Below are positions 33,462 to 43,155 of a stretch of 64,000 nucleotides of DNA, piece after piece; position 1 is the stretch's first letter; each line of letters starts with the position of its first letter. This DNA is from Microbacterium sp. SORGH_AS_0862 (GTDB lineage: Bacteria; Actinomycetota; Actinomycetes; Actinomycetales; Microbacteriaceae): assembly GCF_030818795.1 (NCBI RefSeq), contig NZ_JAUTAY010000001.1, positions 1,550,001-1,614,000 of the forward strand, in the 5' to 3' direction. Made by a program: the position numbers and the translations under genes. Below the pieces are notes generated by a model. That model had not been told where the DNA came from. It did not search any database and saw nothing but the letters and a program-made list of their open reading frames with translations.

Positions 33462-34889
33462 TCAGCCCCGCGCCGCCCACCATTCGCGCAGGCGGCGCTC
33501 GCTCTCCTCGGGCCCGAGGACGCCCTCATCCAGCCGCAGATCGAGCAGGAACCGGTACGCCTCGCCCACCTCTCGCCCGGGCGAGATGCCGAGGATCTGC
33601 TGGATCTGGTTGCCGTCGAGCTCCGGACGGATGGCGTCCAACTCCTCCTGCGCACGCAACTCGTCGATGCGCCGCTCGATGTCGTCGTAGGCCAGACGCA
33701 GCCGCGTGGCCTTGCGCTTGTTCCGCGTGGTCACGTCGGCGCGGGTCAGGATGTGCAGGCGCTCCAGCTCGTCGCCGGCATCCCGCACGTAGCGGCGCAC
33801 CGCCGCATCCGTCCACGCTCCCTCGGCGTACCCGAAGAAGCGCAGGTGCAACTCGATGAGCAGCGCGACGGACTCGATCGTGGCCGAGTCGAACCGCAGC
33901 TCACGCAGGCGCTTGCGCGCCATCCGCGATCCCTTCACGTCGTGGTGGTGGAAGGTGACCGCGCCGCCGGGCTCGAGCCGGCGCGTCGCGGGCTTGCCGA
34001 TGTCGTGGAGGAGCGCCGCGAGGCGCAGCGGCACGTCGGGAGCGGCGTCCGGATGCCGCGTGCGCTCGAGCTCGATCGTCTGCCGCAGCACGGTGAGCGA
34101 GTGCTCGTAGACGTCCTTGTGGTGGTGGTGCTCATCGACCTCGAGGCGCAGCGCCGGCACCTCGGGGAGGAACAGGTCGATCAGCCCCGTGTCGACAAGC
34201 AGACGCAGACCGCGCACGGGGTCATCGGTCTGCAACAGACGCACGAGCTCGCCCTGGATGCGCTCCGGGCTCACGATCCCGAGCGTCTCACGCAGCTCGG
34301 AGATCGCCGCGACCGCATCGGCGTCGACCGTGAAGCCGAGCTGAGACGAGAAGCGCGCTGCGCGGAGCATCCGCAGGGGGTCGTCGCCGAAACTGATCCG
34401 CGCATCGGTGGGGGTGCGCAGCACGCCCGCGACGAGATCCTCGATGCCGCCGTGCGGATCGACGAGCTGCGGGCCCGGCACACGGAGCGCCATCGCGTTG
34501 ACGGTGAAGTCGCGACGCACGAGGTCGGACTCGAGCGAGTCGCCGAACGCGACGACGGGTTTGCGGGTCTCGCCGTCGTAGGCGTCGGCCCGGTACGTGG
34601 TGATCTCGACCTGCTCGCCGCGGATGCGGGCGCCGATCGTGCCGAATGCCCGGCCGATGTCCCACTGCGCGGTGGAGATCGGCGTGACGATGCGCAGGAT
34701 CTCGTCGGGATCCGCATCCGTCGTGAAGTCCAGGTCGTGCGTCGTCCGCCCCAGCAGCGCGTCGCGCACCGGGCCGCCGACGACGGCCAGTTCGTGTCCC
34801 GCGTCCGCGAAGGCGTCCGCGAGCACGACCACGACGGGTGAGGAGGCGAGGGTGCCCAGGCGCGAGAGACCTTCGGCCATGTTGAGCAT
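33462..34889 (-). CDS. cca: CCA tRNA nucleotidyltransferase
   Basis: A 475-aa class II nucleotidyltransferase that adds or repairs the CCA end of tRNAs. The head contains [23 protein letters not shown] with the catalytic DxD, and [11 protein letters not shown]. The central RNA-binding region has [17 protein letters not shown], and a C-terminal HD domain is present ([15 protein letters not shown]), as usual for actinobacterial enzymes. It starts next to a methyltransferase gene and lies in the conserved cca-DUF6049-murJ-trxB-trxA neighbourhood. Confidence 0.95.
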   Translation of the reverse strand: MLNMAEGLSRLGTLASSPVVVVLADAFADAGHELAVVGGPVRDALLGRTTHDLDFTTDADPDEILRIVTPISTAQWDIGRAFGTIGARIRGEQVEITTYRADAYDGETRKPVVAFGDSLESDLVRRDFTVNAMALRVPGPQLVDPHGGIEDLVAGVLRTPTDARISFGDDPLRMLRAARFSSQLGFTVDADAVAAISELRETLGIVSPERIQGELVRLLQTDDPVRGLRLLVDTGLIDLFLPEVPALRLEVDEHHHHKDVYEHSLTVLRQTIELERTRHPDAAPDVPLRLAALLHDIGKPATRRLEPGGAVTFHHHDVKGSRMARKRLRELRFDSATIESVALLIELHLRFFGYAEGAWTDAAVRRYVRDAGDELERLHILTRADVTTRNKRKATRLRLAYDDIERRIDELRAQEELDAIRPELDGNQIQQILGISPGREVGEAYRFLLDLRLDEGVLGPEESERRLREWWAARG

Positions 34890-34898
34890 GCAACGAGC

Positions 34899-36392
34899 CT
34901 AATCGGCCGCGCGGTGCGGCACCTCCAGCATCCCGGTCAGCACGAGCTCCCGGACCTTCGGAAGCAGGTCGGTTCGCAGCGCTCCGGCATCGACCTCGAG
35001 CAGGTCCGCGATGGCGTCGATGAGCACGCCGACGGGCAGCTCCCCGTCGCTCGCGCCCACGAGCGCGGCGAGCGCCGGGTCCGCGGACACCGTGCGGGCG
35101 AGTCCGCCTCCCTGGCGCAGCTCGATCACGCTGGGCGCCTCCGCACCGGGAAGGTGGTGCCGGGCCTCGGTGACGTCGGCGGCGACGCGCAGCACGGATG
35201 CGGCGAGCACCATGTCATCGGTGCGATCCAGCCACGCCGCTGCCCGCCACACGGCGGCGGTGTGCGCGGCGAGCACGGCGGTGTCGACCCCCTGCGCGAC
35301 CCGCTCGAAGCGGCGCAGTCCCGAACCGCGCATGAGCTGCACCCAGCCGAGCCCGACGCCCGCGACACCGCGGGTCTCGAAGTCGTCGAGCCAGGCACCG
35401 ATCAGCGCCTCGTGCTCGTCGCTGCCGGGCCTGGTGCCGCCGTCGCGGACCCAGAGCTCCGCGTACCGGGCCGGATCGAGCTGCTCGCGCTCGATCACCC
35501 ACGCGCCGACGCCCTCCGTCCACGCGCGCACCCGCTCCAGCCCCGCCAGGCCGTCAGGGTCCTCCCAGTTGCCCAGCATGATCGCACGCCCCCCGTCGAC
35601 GAGATGGGATGCGGCACCGGCGACGACCTCGCGCATGAGTTCATCCCCGGCCCGACCGCCGTCCCGGTACTCGTAGGCGGGCACGCCGGCGACCCTGGGG
35701 GTGATGACGAACGGCGGGTTCGAGGCGATCAGTTCGAAGCGCTCGTCGCCGACGGGTTCGTACAGACTGCCCTCGCGGACGTCGATGCCCTCCAGCCGGT
35801 TCAGCGCAGAACCCAGCCGCGTGAACCACAGCGCCCGGGGCGAGATGTCGGTCGCGACGACCTCGAACCCCCTCCGGCGCAACTCGAACGCCACCAGCCC
35901 GCACCCGCATCCGAGGTCGAGGGCGCGGCCGTTCCCGGTTGCCGGCAGCAGGGAGACGAGCGTCCTGCCGGCGCCGCCGACGCCGAGCACGTGGTCCGCG
36001 CGCAGCGGGAAGACACCGGCGAGCTCGTCCAGATCGCTCGCGATCCATCCGTCGCCGCCGTCGGCGAAGACGTGCGGGCGCAGCGCCACGGCGGGCACCA
36101 CACGCTGCCCGCGGCGTTCGATCACGCCGAGCCGTTCCGCATCCTCGAGTCCCGTCATGGGCAGCGCCGCGGCGACGGATGCGGCGTCGACGGCGTCCCC
36201 CAGCACGAACAGGCGCGCGAGCACGGCGACCGCCTCATGCGGATGCCGAGCGAGCACCCGTCGGGCCGGCACGGCGACGGCCCGCGTGAGCGCCGACTCG
36301 GCGGCGACGCCGATGAACGACTGAAGAACCGCGGTCGTGAAACCCGCCGCGTGCAGATCGTCGGCGAGGCGGTGGGCGATGGCGGTGTGCAT
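34899..36392 (-). CDS. class I SAM-dependent methyltransferase
   Basis: A 497-aa protein. The N-terminal 130 residues are a helical domain seen in actinobacterial methyltransferases (MHTAIAHRLADDLHAAGFTT). The SAM fold is in the middle with motif I LDLGCGCGLVAFELRRRGF, then VATDISPRALWFTR and the catalytic NPPF in IASNPPFVI, which marks enzymes acting on an amino group of a base or glutamine (RsmC/HemK-like). The C-terminal 160 residues have no clear family. The ATG at 36392 is preferred; the frame is open to 36533. It ends nine bases before cca and may be co-transcribed with it. Confidence 0.82.
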   Translation of the reverse strand: MHTAIAHRLADDLHAAGFTTAVLQSFIGVAAESALTRAVAVPARRVLARHPHEAVAVLARLFVLGDAVDAASVAAALPMTGLEDAERLGVIERRGQRVVPAVALRPHVFADGGDGWIASDLDELAGVFPLRADHVLGVGGAGRTLVSLLPATGNGRALDLGCGCGLVAFELRRRGFEVVATDISPRALWFTRLGSALNRLEGIDVREGSLYEPVGDERFELIASNPPFVITPRVAGVPAYEYRDGGRAGDELMREVVAGAASHLVDGGRAIMLGNWEDPDGLAGLERVRAWTEGVGAWVIEREQLDPARYAELWVRDGGTRPGSDEHEALIGAWLDDFETRGVAGVGLGWVQLMRGSGLRRFERVAQGVDTAVLAAHTAAVWRAAAWLDRTDDMVLAASVLRVAADVTEARHHLPGAEAPSVIELRQGGGLARTVSADPALAALVGASDGELPVGVLIDAIADLLEVDAGALRTDLLPKVRELVLTGMLEVPHRAAD

Positions 36393-36496
36393 GAGTCCAT
36401 TCAACCCGGGCGTGCGCTCGGTGAATCCCAGGCCGGGGCCCGTAGACTCGCTCCCGACCCTGCGGATTCTCCGCACAGGATCCTGCTCAGCTACGA

Positions 36497-38563
36497 ATGA
36501 TTCCGACTTCGGCCCGCACGGGCACCCCCGCATTCCGGCGGCGACGACTTCTGCTCGCGCCGCTCATCGCCGTCGCGATCGTGCTGGGGATCGCCACCCC
36601 CGCGACCGCCGCCACCCCGACGCCCTCGCCGTCCGAGACGAGAACCGTAGAGGTGTCGGTGGCGCCCTTGTCCGGTGGCGTGCTGGCGACGGGCGAGGCG
36701 CTCACCGCACTCGTCTCCCTCGAGAACAGCACGACAGCGAGAACCCCCGGTTCGACGGCGGAGCTGCTGCTCGCGGACGCACCGCTGGACGGGTCCGCCG
36801 CCCTCGACGCCTGGCTGTCCGGGTCGTCCGATGCCCCCGCGGGGCGCGTCGTCGGATCCAGCGCGATCGAGGAGACGCAACCCGGGCAGTCGAGCTCGGC
36901 GAGTGTTGTCGTCGCGGCCGACGACCCCGCACTCGCGGGCCGCGGCGCGGGTGTCTACCCGCTATGGGTCAGCGTCGCCGGAGAGACGGCGCGCTCCGTG
37001 GTCACGATCGGCACCGGCCCCACGGGCACCGTCGCGGTCATCGTGCCCATCACCGCGCCTGCCCTGACGACGGGGATGCTGTCGACCGACCAGCTGGCCT
37101 CACTCACCGCGGCCGACGGCGCTTTGACCGCGCAGCTCGACGCCGTCTCGGGAACCTCCGCGATCCTCGCCGTCGACCCCGCGATCGTGGCCTCGATCCG
37201 GGCGCGCGGCACCTCCGCTCCGGAGTCCGCGCAGGCGTGGCTCCAGCGGCTGATGGATCTGCCCAACCCGCGATTCGCGCTGCAGTACGGCGACGCCGAC
37301 GTGAGCACGCAGTTCGCGGCGGGACTCGGCGCGCCGCTGACGCCGACATCGCTGAACGCGTACGTGGATCTGAAGGCGCAGCCGAGCGCGCCCACGCCGG
37401 CTCCGACGGACACGCAGCAGTCCGACCCCACGCCGCCGACCCTCGACGCGCTCCTGGACGTGGGCGCCGATGGCGCCTCCACGATCTACTGGCCGCCGTC
37501 GGGCACCGCCTCACCTGAGCTCATCGGGTGGCTCACCGCGGCGACGCCGGGCGCGATCACGATCGTCGACAGCGCGCAGGTGGCCGCCGCATCCACCTCG
37601 CACGCGCGGGCCGGTGGCGGTGAGCTGCTGGTCGCGTCGGCGGGCGCATCCGCGGCACTGCAGGCCGCGTCCACCGCCACTCAGCCCACGACCCGCGCGG
37701 CGGATGCGGCTGCCGCTGCTGCGCATCTGACCTTCGCGTCCGCGACGGCGCAGGGCTCCCCGATCCTCGTCACGCTGGGACGATCGGCCGTCCGCGACCC
37801 GCAGGGGTTGCGCGGAGCGATCTCCGCGGCGACCACGGGCATGACCGCCGTGGGTCTGTCGAGCCTGCTCGGCGCCTCCCCGACAGAGCTCCAGGTCTCG
37901 GCGGGATCGGTCGATCCCTCACGTCCGGCGGCACTCACGAGCATGCTCGCCGGCGCCGCGCAGATCGAGAGCTTCGCCACGATCCTCGACGACCCCTCAC
38001 TGCTCACAGGACGCGAGCGCGCCGCCATCCTCCAGGTGCTGGGCGGCGCATGGCTCGGCGATCCGTCGGGCTGGCAGGGCGCCGTCACGGCACACGCGGA
38101 AGCGACCACGGCGACCCTCGACTCGGTGTCGATCGTCCCCTCGACGGCGCTCAACCTGCTGACGGCGGGAACCAACCTGCGCTTCTGGGTACGCAACGAC
38201 CTGCCCTACCCGGTGAACGTGGTGCTCGTCGCCTCCCCGGATGATCTGCGCGTCGACGTCGAACGCGAGAATGCCGTGGTCGCCGCCGCATCCGCCAACA
38301 CGCTCGTCGAGGTCCCCGTGAACGCACGGATCGGCAACGGCGACGTCAGGATCGACCTCAGCCTGCGCAGCCCCGCGTACGTGCCCATCGGCCAGACGCA
38401 GACGGTCGACGTCAACGTCCGAGCCGACTGGGAGGGAATCGGCCTTGCCGCGCTCGTCGTGGTGGCGGCCGCGTTCCTCACCATCGGCGTGGTCCGCACC
38501 GTCCGGCGCCGCAGACGCGACAAGGCGGATGCGAGCCGCACCGACGACGAGGAGAACGCGTGA
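36497..38563 (+). CDS. DUF6049 family envelope protein
   Basis: A 688-aa secreted, C-terminally anchored protein found upstream of murJ in Actinobacteria. A signal peptide (LLLAPLIAVAIVLGIATPATA) is followed by a large extracytoplasmic part. A late segment FWVRNDLPYPVNVVLVASPDDLRVDVER looks like a beta-sandwich, and the protein ends with one membrane helix (GIGLAALVVVAAAFLTIGVV) and a basic cytoplasmic tail RRRRRDKADASR. Its stop overlaps the murJ GTG (GTGA), so the two are coupled. That position suggests a role in cell-wall assembly, though none is proven. Confidence 0.85.
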   Translation: MIPTSARTGTPAFRRRRLLLAPLIAVAIVLGIATPATAATPTPSPSETRTVEVSVAPLSGGVLATGEALTALVSLENSTTARTPGSTAELLLADAPLDGSAALDAWLSGSSDAPAGRVVGSSAIEETQPGQSSSASVVVAADDPALAGRGAGVYPLWVSVAGETARSVVTIGTGPTGTVAVIVPITAPALTTGMLSTDQLASLTAADGALTAQLDAVSGTSAILAVDPAIVASIRARGTSAPESAQAWLQRLMDLPNPRFALQYGDADVSTQFAAGLGAPLTPTSLNAYVDLKAQPSAPTPAPTDTQQSDPTPPTLDALLDVGADGASTIYWPPSGTASPELIGWLTAATPGAITIVDSAQVAAASTSHARAGGGELLVASAGASAALQAASTATQPTTRAADAAAAAAHLTFASATAQGSPILVTLGRSAVRDPQGLRGAISAATTGMTAVGLSSLLGASPTELQVSAGSVDPSRPAALTSMLAGAAQIESFATILDDPSLLTGRERAAILQVLGGAWLGDPSGWQGAVTAHAEATTATLDSVSIVPSTALNLLTAGTNLRFWVRNDLPYPVNVVLVASPDDLRVDVERENAVVAAASANTLVEVPVNARIGNGDVRIDLSLRSPAYVPIGQTQTVDVNVRADWEGIGLAALVVVAAAFLTIGVVRTVRRRRRDKADASRTDDEENA

Positions 38564-40161
38564 GCGGACTGGGCCGGGCGAGCGTGCTGCTGGGAGCGGG
38601 AACACTCGTCTCCCGGATCACGGGCCTCATCCGCACCATCGTGCTGGTGGCGGTCCTCGGCACGATGTCCTCCCGCGCGGGGGATGCCTTCGCGCAGGCC
38701 AACCAGCTGCCGAACAACGTCTACGCGATCATCTCGGCGGGTGTGCTCACGGCGGTCATCGTTCCGCAGATCGTGCGGACAAGCGCGAGGGAGGATCGCG
38801 GCCAGCGCTTCATCTCCGCGCTGTTCACCGCGGGAATCGTCGTCCTGCTCGCCGTGACGGCTGTGGCGATGCTGCTCGCACCGGTGCTGATCACGCTCTA
38901 CGCGCCCGCCTACAGCCCCGAGCAGCACGCCCTGGCGACCGCGTTCGCCTACTGGTGCCTGCCGCAGATCTTCTTCTACGGCCTGTACTCCCTCCTGGGA
39001 GAGACGCTCAATGCCCGACGCATCTTCGGGCCGTTCACCTGGGCCCCGGTCCTCAACAACGTCATCTCCATCGCCGGTTTCCTGCTTCTGATGCTCGTCA
39101 TCGGTGGTGATCGCTCCGCGGTGTCGGACTGGGGCGCCGCATCCATCGCGGCCCTGGGCGGCACCGCCACTTTCGGCATCGCGGTGCAGGCACTGATCCT
39201 GCTCGTGTCCTGGCGACGCACGGGGCTCCGGTTGCGCCCCGACTTCCACTGGCGCGGACTGGGCTTTCGCAACATGGGCCGCTTGGCGGGCTGGACCGCC
39301 GCGATGGTCGTCGTCGGGCAGGTCGCGGGGCTCATTCAGAGCCGGGTCATCTCCGAGGCGACCGGCGACGGCGCCTCGACGCTCGCGACACAGACCGCCT
39401 GGCTCATCTTCATGCTCCCCTACTCGGTGATCGTGCTCTCGATCGGGACGCCGTACTTCACGCAGATCAGCGAGCACGCCTCGGCGGGCCGCGACGATGA
39501 GGTGCGCGGCGACGTGTCGCGCAGCATCCGCATCATCAGCCTGCTGATCGTCGTGGCGACGGCTGCGCTCGTGGTCGCGTCGGTCCCGGCCTCGCGCATC
39601 ATCGTGAACAACGCGGTGGATGCGGCCGAGCTCGCCCCCGTACTCATCGCGTACCTCGTGAGCCTGCTGCCGCTCTCGGTGCTCTTCGTCCTGCAGCGCA
39701 CGTTCTACGCCTACGACGACACGCGCACACCGTTCGTCTTCACGACCGTGCAAGCGGTTCTGGTGATCGCCACCGCCCTCGCCGCGGCCTGGCTCGCGCC
39801 GACGCCATGGCTCGCGGCCGCCGTCGCGCTCGGTCAGTCGATCGCCATCACCGTACAAGCGGTGCTCGCCGCCATCCTGCTGCGCCGCCGGATCGGTTCG
39901 CTCGGCATCCGTTCGTGGTTCGTCGCGATCGCGCGCTACACCGTCGCCGCGCTGCCGGCGGCCGCGGCCGGATGGGGGGTCTACCTCCTCCTCGGAGGTG
40001 ACACCGGGTGGACGACCTCCGACAAGATCTTCGGCGCCATCGGCACCGGCATCATCGGCGCGGTCACCCTGATCGTGTACCTGGGAGTGCTTGCGGCGCT
40101 GCGCACCCCTGAACTCGCCCCGGCGCTGCGACCGCTTCGCCGCATCCTTTCCAGACGCTGA
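38560..40161 (+). CDS. murJ: lipid II flippase MurJ
   Basis: A 533-aa multi-pass protein of the MviN/MurJ family that moves lipid II across the membrane. The opening GLGRASVLLGAGTLVSRITGLIRTIVLVAVLG is diagnostic, as is NQLPNNVYAIISAGVLTAVIVPQIV. About 14 hydrophobic helices are visible, which is the usual number. A GTG start overlaps DUF6049. The protein lacks the long pseudokinase extension seen in mycobacterial MviN. The trxB gene follows after 70 bases. Confidence 0.94.
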   Translation: MSGLGRASVLLGAGTLVSRITGLIRTIVLVAVLGTMSSRAGDAFAQANQLPNNVYAIISAGVLTAVIVPQIVRTSAREDRGQRFISALFTAGIVVLLAVTAVAMLLAPVLITLYAPAYSPEQHALATAFAYWCLPQIFFYGLYSLLGETLNARRIFGPFTWAPVLNNVISIAGFLLLMLVIGGDRSAVSDWGAASIAALGGTATFGIAVQALILLVSWRRTGLRLRPDFHWRGLGFRNMGRLAGWTAAMVVVGQVAGLIQSRVISEATGDGASTLATQTAWLIFMLPYSVIVLSIGTPYFTQISEHASAGRDDEVRGDVSRSIRIISLLIVVATAALVVASVPASRIIVNNAVDAAELAPVLIAYLVSLLPLSVLFVLQRTFYAYDDTRTPFVFTTVQAVLVIATALAAAWLAPTPWLAAAVALGQSIAITVQAVLAAILLRRRIGSLGIRSWFVAIARYTVAALPAAAAGWGVYLLLGGDTGWTTSDKIFGAIGTGIIGAVTLIVYLGVLAALRTPELAPALRPLRRILSRR

Positions 40162-40231
40162 CAAAGGGACCGCGGGAATGTCCCGCGGATACCATATGTT
40201 GGGCACTTTGAAACCACGAGGGAGAACGCAC

Positions 40232-41209
40232 GTGCGTCAGCTCATCATCATCGGCTCCGGCCCCGCAGGCTACACCGCCGCCATCTACGCGGCCCGGGCC
40301 AACCTCAAGCCGCTGGTCATCGCCAGCTCCGTCGAGGTCGGCGGTGAGCTCATGAACACCACCGAGGTGGAGAACTTCCCCGGCTTCCCCGAGGGGATCC
40401 AGGGTCCCGAGCTCATGACCAAGATGGAGGAGCAGGCCCGCAAGTTCGGCGCCGAGATCCTCTACCAGGACGTCACCGAGCTCGACCTCGCAGGCCCCGT
40501 CAAGCGTGTCCAGCTGGGCTCCGGCGCGGTCGAGGAGGCCGCGGCCGTGATCTTCGCGACCGGCTCCGCCTACCGCAAGATCGGCCTGCCGAAGGAAGAG
40601 CACCTCTCCGGCCGAGGCGTCTCGTGGTGCGCGACCTGTGACGGTTTCTTCTTCCGCGAGCGCACGATCGCCGTCGTCGGCGGCGGCGACTCCGCGATGG
40701 AGGAGGCCACCTTCCTGACGCGTTTCGCCACGAAGGTGTACGTGATCCACCGCCGCGACGAGCTTCGCGCGTCCAAGATCATGCAGGAGCGCGCGATCGC
40801 GAACGAGAAGATCGAGTTCGTGTGGAACAGCGAGGTGGTCGACATCCTCGGTGACGAGGCGGTCACCGGTGTCGTGCTGAAGGATACGGTCGACGGTTCG
40901 ACGCGCGAGCTCGACCTGCAGGGCGTGTTCGTCGCGATCGGCAACGACCCTCGCACGAAGCTCGTCCACGGCCAGCTGGACCTGACCCCCGAGGGAACGA
41001 TCTGGGTCGACGGACGGTCGTCGCGTACCTCGGTGCCCGGTGTCTTCGCCGCGGGCGACGTCATCGATCCGACCTACCGCCAGGCGGTCACCGCGGCCGC
41101 ATCCGGGACGATCGCCGCGCTGGACGCGGAGCACTTCCTCGCCGCGCTGGACGAGGCGGGCGCACCGCAGCCCGACGCCGATCAGATCGAGGGTCTGCCG
41201 GTCGTCTGA
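40232..41209 (+). CDS. trxB: thioredoxin-disulfide reductase
   Basis: A 325-aa FAD/NADPH enzyme that reduces thioredoxin. FAD-binding GSGPAGYTAAIYAARA, redox-active CATC in WCATCDGFFF, NADPH-binding GGGDSAMEEA, and C-terminal GVFAAGDVIDPTYRQAVTAAASG are all present. A GTG at 40232 with GAGGGAG upstream gives the standard start; the frame is open to 40091 inside the end of murJ. It is followed 60 bases later by trxA. Confidence 0.96.
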   Translation: MRQLIIIGSGPAGYTAAIYAARANLKPLVIASSVEVGGELMNTTEVENFPGFPEGIQGPELMTKMEEQARKFGAEILYQDVTELDLAGPVKRVQLGSGAVEEAAAVIFATGSAYRKIGLPKEEHLSGRGVSWCATCDGFFFRERTIAVVGGGDSAMEEATFLTRFATKVYVIHRRDELRASKIMQERAIANEKIEFVWNSEVVDILGDEAVTGVVLKDTVDGSTRELDLQGVFVAIGNDPRTKLVHGQLDLTPEGTIWVDGRSSRTSVPGVFAAGDVIDPTYRQAVTAAASGTIAALDAEHFLAALDEAGAPQPDADQIEGLPVV

Positions 41210-41269
41210 GGGAACATCCGGACCCCGTCGGGTGTTCGGTACGAGTAAGGCTTACGAAGGGAAATGACA

Positions 41270-41593
41270 ATGAGCGCGAAGGCGACCAGCTCGAGCACCT
41301 GGAACCAGGATGTCCTCGAAGCAGACGGTCCTGTCCTGGTGGACTTCTGGGCGGAATGGTGCGGTCCGTGTCGCATGGTCGCCCCGGTTCTCGATGAGAT
41401 CCAGGCGGAGAACCCCGAGAAGATCACGGTCCTCAAGCTCAACGTGGACGAGAACCCGGATCTCGCGATGAAGTACCAGATCACCTCGATCCCGGCGATG
41501 AAGGTGTTCCAGGGCGGCGAGGTCAAGACCACGATCATCGGCGCCAAGCCGAAGTTCGCGCTCGAGCAGGATCTGGCCGCGTTCATCGGCTGA
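41270..41593 (+). CDS. trxA: thioredoxin
   Basis: A 107-aa thiol-disulfide carrier. The active site is FWAEWCGPCRMVAPVLDEI, the cis-Pro loop is TSIPAMKVF, and the size is normal. An ATG at 41264 is in frame, but the AAGGGA ribosome site is too near it; the ATG at 41270 has correct spacing. It is the last gene of the DUF6049-murJ-trxB-trxA series, and a strong terminator follows. Confidence 0.96.
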   Translation: MSAKATSSSTWNQDVLEADGPVLVDFWAEWCGPCRMVAPVLDEIQAENPEKITVLKLNVDENPDLAMKYQITSIPAMKVFQGGEVKTTIIGAKPKFALEQDLAAFIG

Positions 41594-41606
41594 TCCGCTT
41601 CCCAGA

Positions 41607-41645
41607 CGGAAGAAGCCCCCGGAGAATCTCCGGGGGCTTCTTCCG
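41607..41645 (+). terminator. hairpin after trxA
   Basis: CGGAAGAAGCCCCCGGAGA and its reverse complement form a perfect stem of about 18 bp with a tiny loop, 14 bases after the trxA stop. The right arm contains CTTCTTCC rather than a T-run. It also faces the convergent gene at 41654. Confidence 0.85.
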
Positions 41646-41653
41646 TGCGAGGT

Positions 41654-41995
41654 TCAGGATGCTTCGGGCCGCACGGTGGCGTCCCACCGGCGTGAGGTAT
41701 TCGTGTCGCCGAGCAGACGCCAGACGGCACGGGTCAGCGGCGGATAGTCCAGGGCGATCTGACGGAGCACGCGATAGTGGCGCGCCTGTGACGGCTTGCT
41801 GCCGCCGGCTTCGGCGATGTTCTCGGCGCGCAGGAGGAACACGACGAGCTCATCGACCGTGGGGAGGTCTTCCATGAAGTCCCACGGGTCCTCCCCCTCA
41901 CGGAGTCGCTCATGGATGAGGGCGGCCAGTTCGTCCGCGGCTTCCGCCCGCAGCAGTTCGAGACTGGCTCGACGGCGTGGGGATTCGGAGGTCAT
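41654..41995 (-). CDS. conserved small protein near parB, unknown
   Basis: A 113-aa acidic/helical protein: SPRRRASLELLRAEAADELAALIHERLREGEDPWDFMEDLP, then VDELVVFLLRAENIAEAGG and a basic YRVLRQIALDYPPLTRAVWRLL. No catalytic motif, signal or membrane segment. It is not a family I can name. It lies between trxA and parB on the parB strand, separated from parB by about 200 bases in which I see no gene. Confidence 0.55.
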   Translation of the reverse strand: MTSESPRRRASLELLRAEAADELAALIHERLREGEDPWDFMEDLPTVDELVVFLLRAENIAEAGGSKPSQARHYRVLRQIALDYPPLTRAVWRLLGDTNTSRRWDATVRPEAS

Positions 41996-42192
41996 GATTC
42001 CAGCCTACGTTTCGTGCGAGGGGACGGGGTCCCCGAGGGCATCGCCGTCGTCCGATGCCCTCGGGTCCTCGCCCACGGCCTCTTGACCGAGCGAACCGAT
42101 TCGAGACGCAAAGTCACGGCGCCGCGTCGAACGTGGTTCTACCACGTCAGAGCGCCCCGTTTCAGTTCGTCAGGAGCGATTCTCCGCTCACG

Positions 42193-43155
42193 TCAGCGAG
42201 ATGAGCCGAGCTCTTCCTCGCCAAGCTCACTGAGGATGCGGTTCAAGTCCTGGATGGTGGCGAAATCGATCGCGATCTGGCCTTTTCGTGCGGAGATGGA
42301 GATCTTCACACGTGTATTGAGGCGGTCCCCCAACCGCTCTGCGATCTCATCGAGATGTGCGCGGCGCGCCCCCGCCTTCGGCGCCGGGCGCTTGACTGAG
42401 GCGGCGCCCTTGGCCGCGGCTTCCGCCGCACGGACGGACAGGTCTTCGTTCACGATCTTGTCCGCGAGACGCTGCATGCTCTCACCGTCTTCAACGGACA
42501 GGATCGCACGGGCGTGCCCCGCCGAGAGCACGCCGGCGGCGACACGCTGCTGCACCGGAACCGGCAAGCGCAGCAGGCGGATGGTGTTGGAGATCTGGGG
42601 GCGCGACCGTCCGATCCGCGTCGCCAGCTGTTCCTGGGTGATACCGAAGTCCTCGAGCAGCTGCTGATACGCCGACGCTTCCTCGAGCGGGTTCAGCTGC
42701 GACCGGTGGAGGTTCTCGAGGAGGGCGTCGCGGAGCAGGTCCTCGTCGGCGGTCTCACGGAGAATGGCGGGGATCGTCTCCAGCCCCGCTTCGCGCGCGG
42801 CGCGGGTACGCCGCTCGCCCATGATGAGTTCGTAGGTTCCGTCGCCGGTATCGCGCACGACGACCGGCTGCAGCACACCGAACTCGCGCACGGAGTGCAC
42901 CAACTCCGCGAGGTCGTCCGGATCGAAGTTCGTCCGCGGCTGACGAGGGTTGGGGACGATCGCGTGCGGATCCACCTGGATCAAGCGGGCGCCGGGCACG
43001 GCGAGCAGATCCTCCTGCGGAGCGTCTTCCTTCGCCGCATCCTTCGTCGGGGCGGGCGCACCGGGGAAGAACACGTCGACCGGACGCGCCTCAGAAGCCT
43101 CCGATGTCGGAATGAGAGCCCCGATCCCCCGACCGAGTCCCGTTCGCTTGGCCAT
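42193..43155 (-). CDS. parB: chromosome partitioning protein ParB
   Basis: A 320-aa CTP-dependent DNA clamp that loads at parS and organises the origin. It begins MAKRTGLGRGIGALIP, a standard ParA-interacting tail. The CTP-binding domain has VPNPRQPRTNFDPDDLAELV and the arginine patch GERRTRAAREAG. The HTH domain shows YQQLLEDFGITQEQLATRIGRSRPQISNTIRLL. The C-terminal dimerisation part ends EEELGSSR. Its ATG overlaps the parA stop. Three perfect parS sites lie within 1.7 kb. Confidence 0.96.
   Translation of the reverse strand: MAKRTGLGRGIGALIPTSEASEARPVDVFFPGAPAPTKDAAKEDAPQEDLLAVPGARLIQVDPHAIVPNPRQPRTNFDPDDLAELVHSVREFGVLQPVVVRDTGDGTYELIMGERRTRAAREAGLETIPAILRETADEDLLRDALLENLHRSQLNPLEEASAYQQLLEDFGITQEQLATRIGRSRPQISNTIRLLRLPVPVQQRVAAGVLSAGHARAILSVEDGESMQRLADKIVNEDLSVRAAEAAAKGAASVKRPAPKAGARRAHLDEIAERLGDRLNTRVKISISARKGQIAIDFATIQDLNRILSELGEEELGSSR

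Noticed and set aside
38206..40206. 666-codon minus-strand frame opposite murJ
   Set aside because: Charged, low-complexity shadow of a membrane-protein gene.
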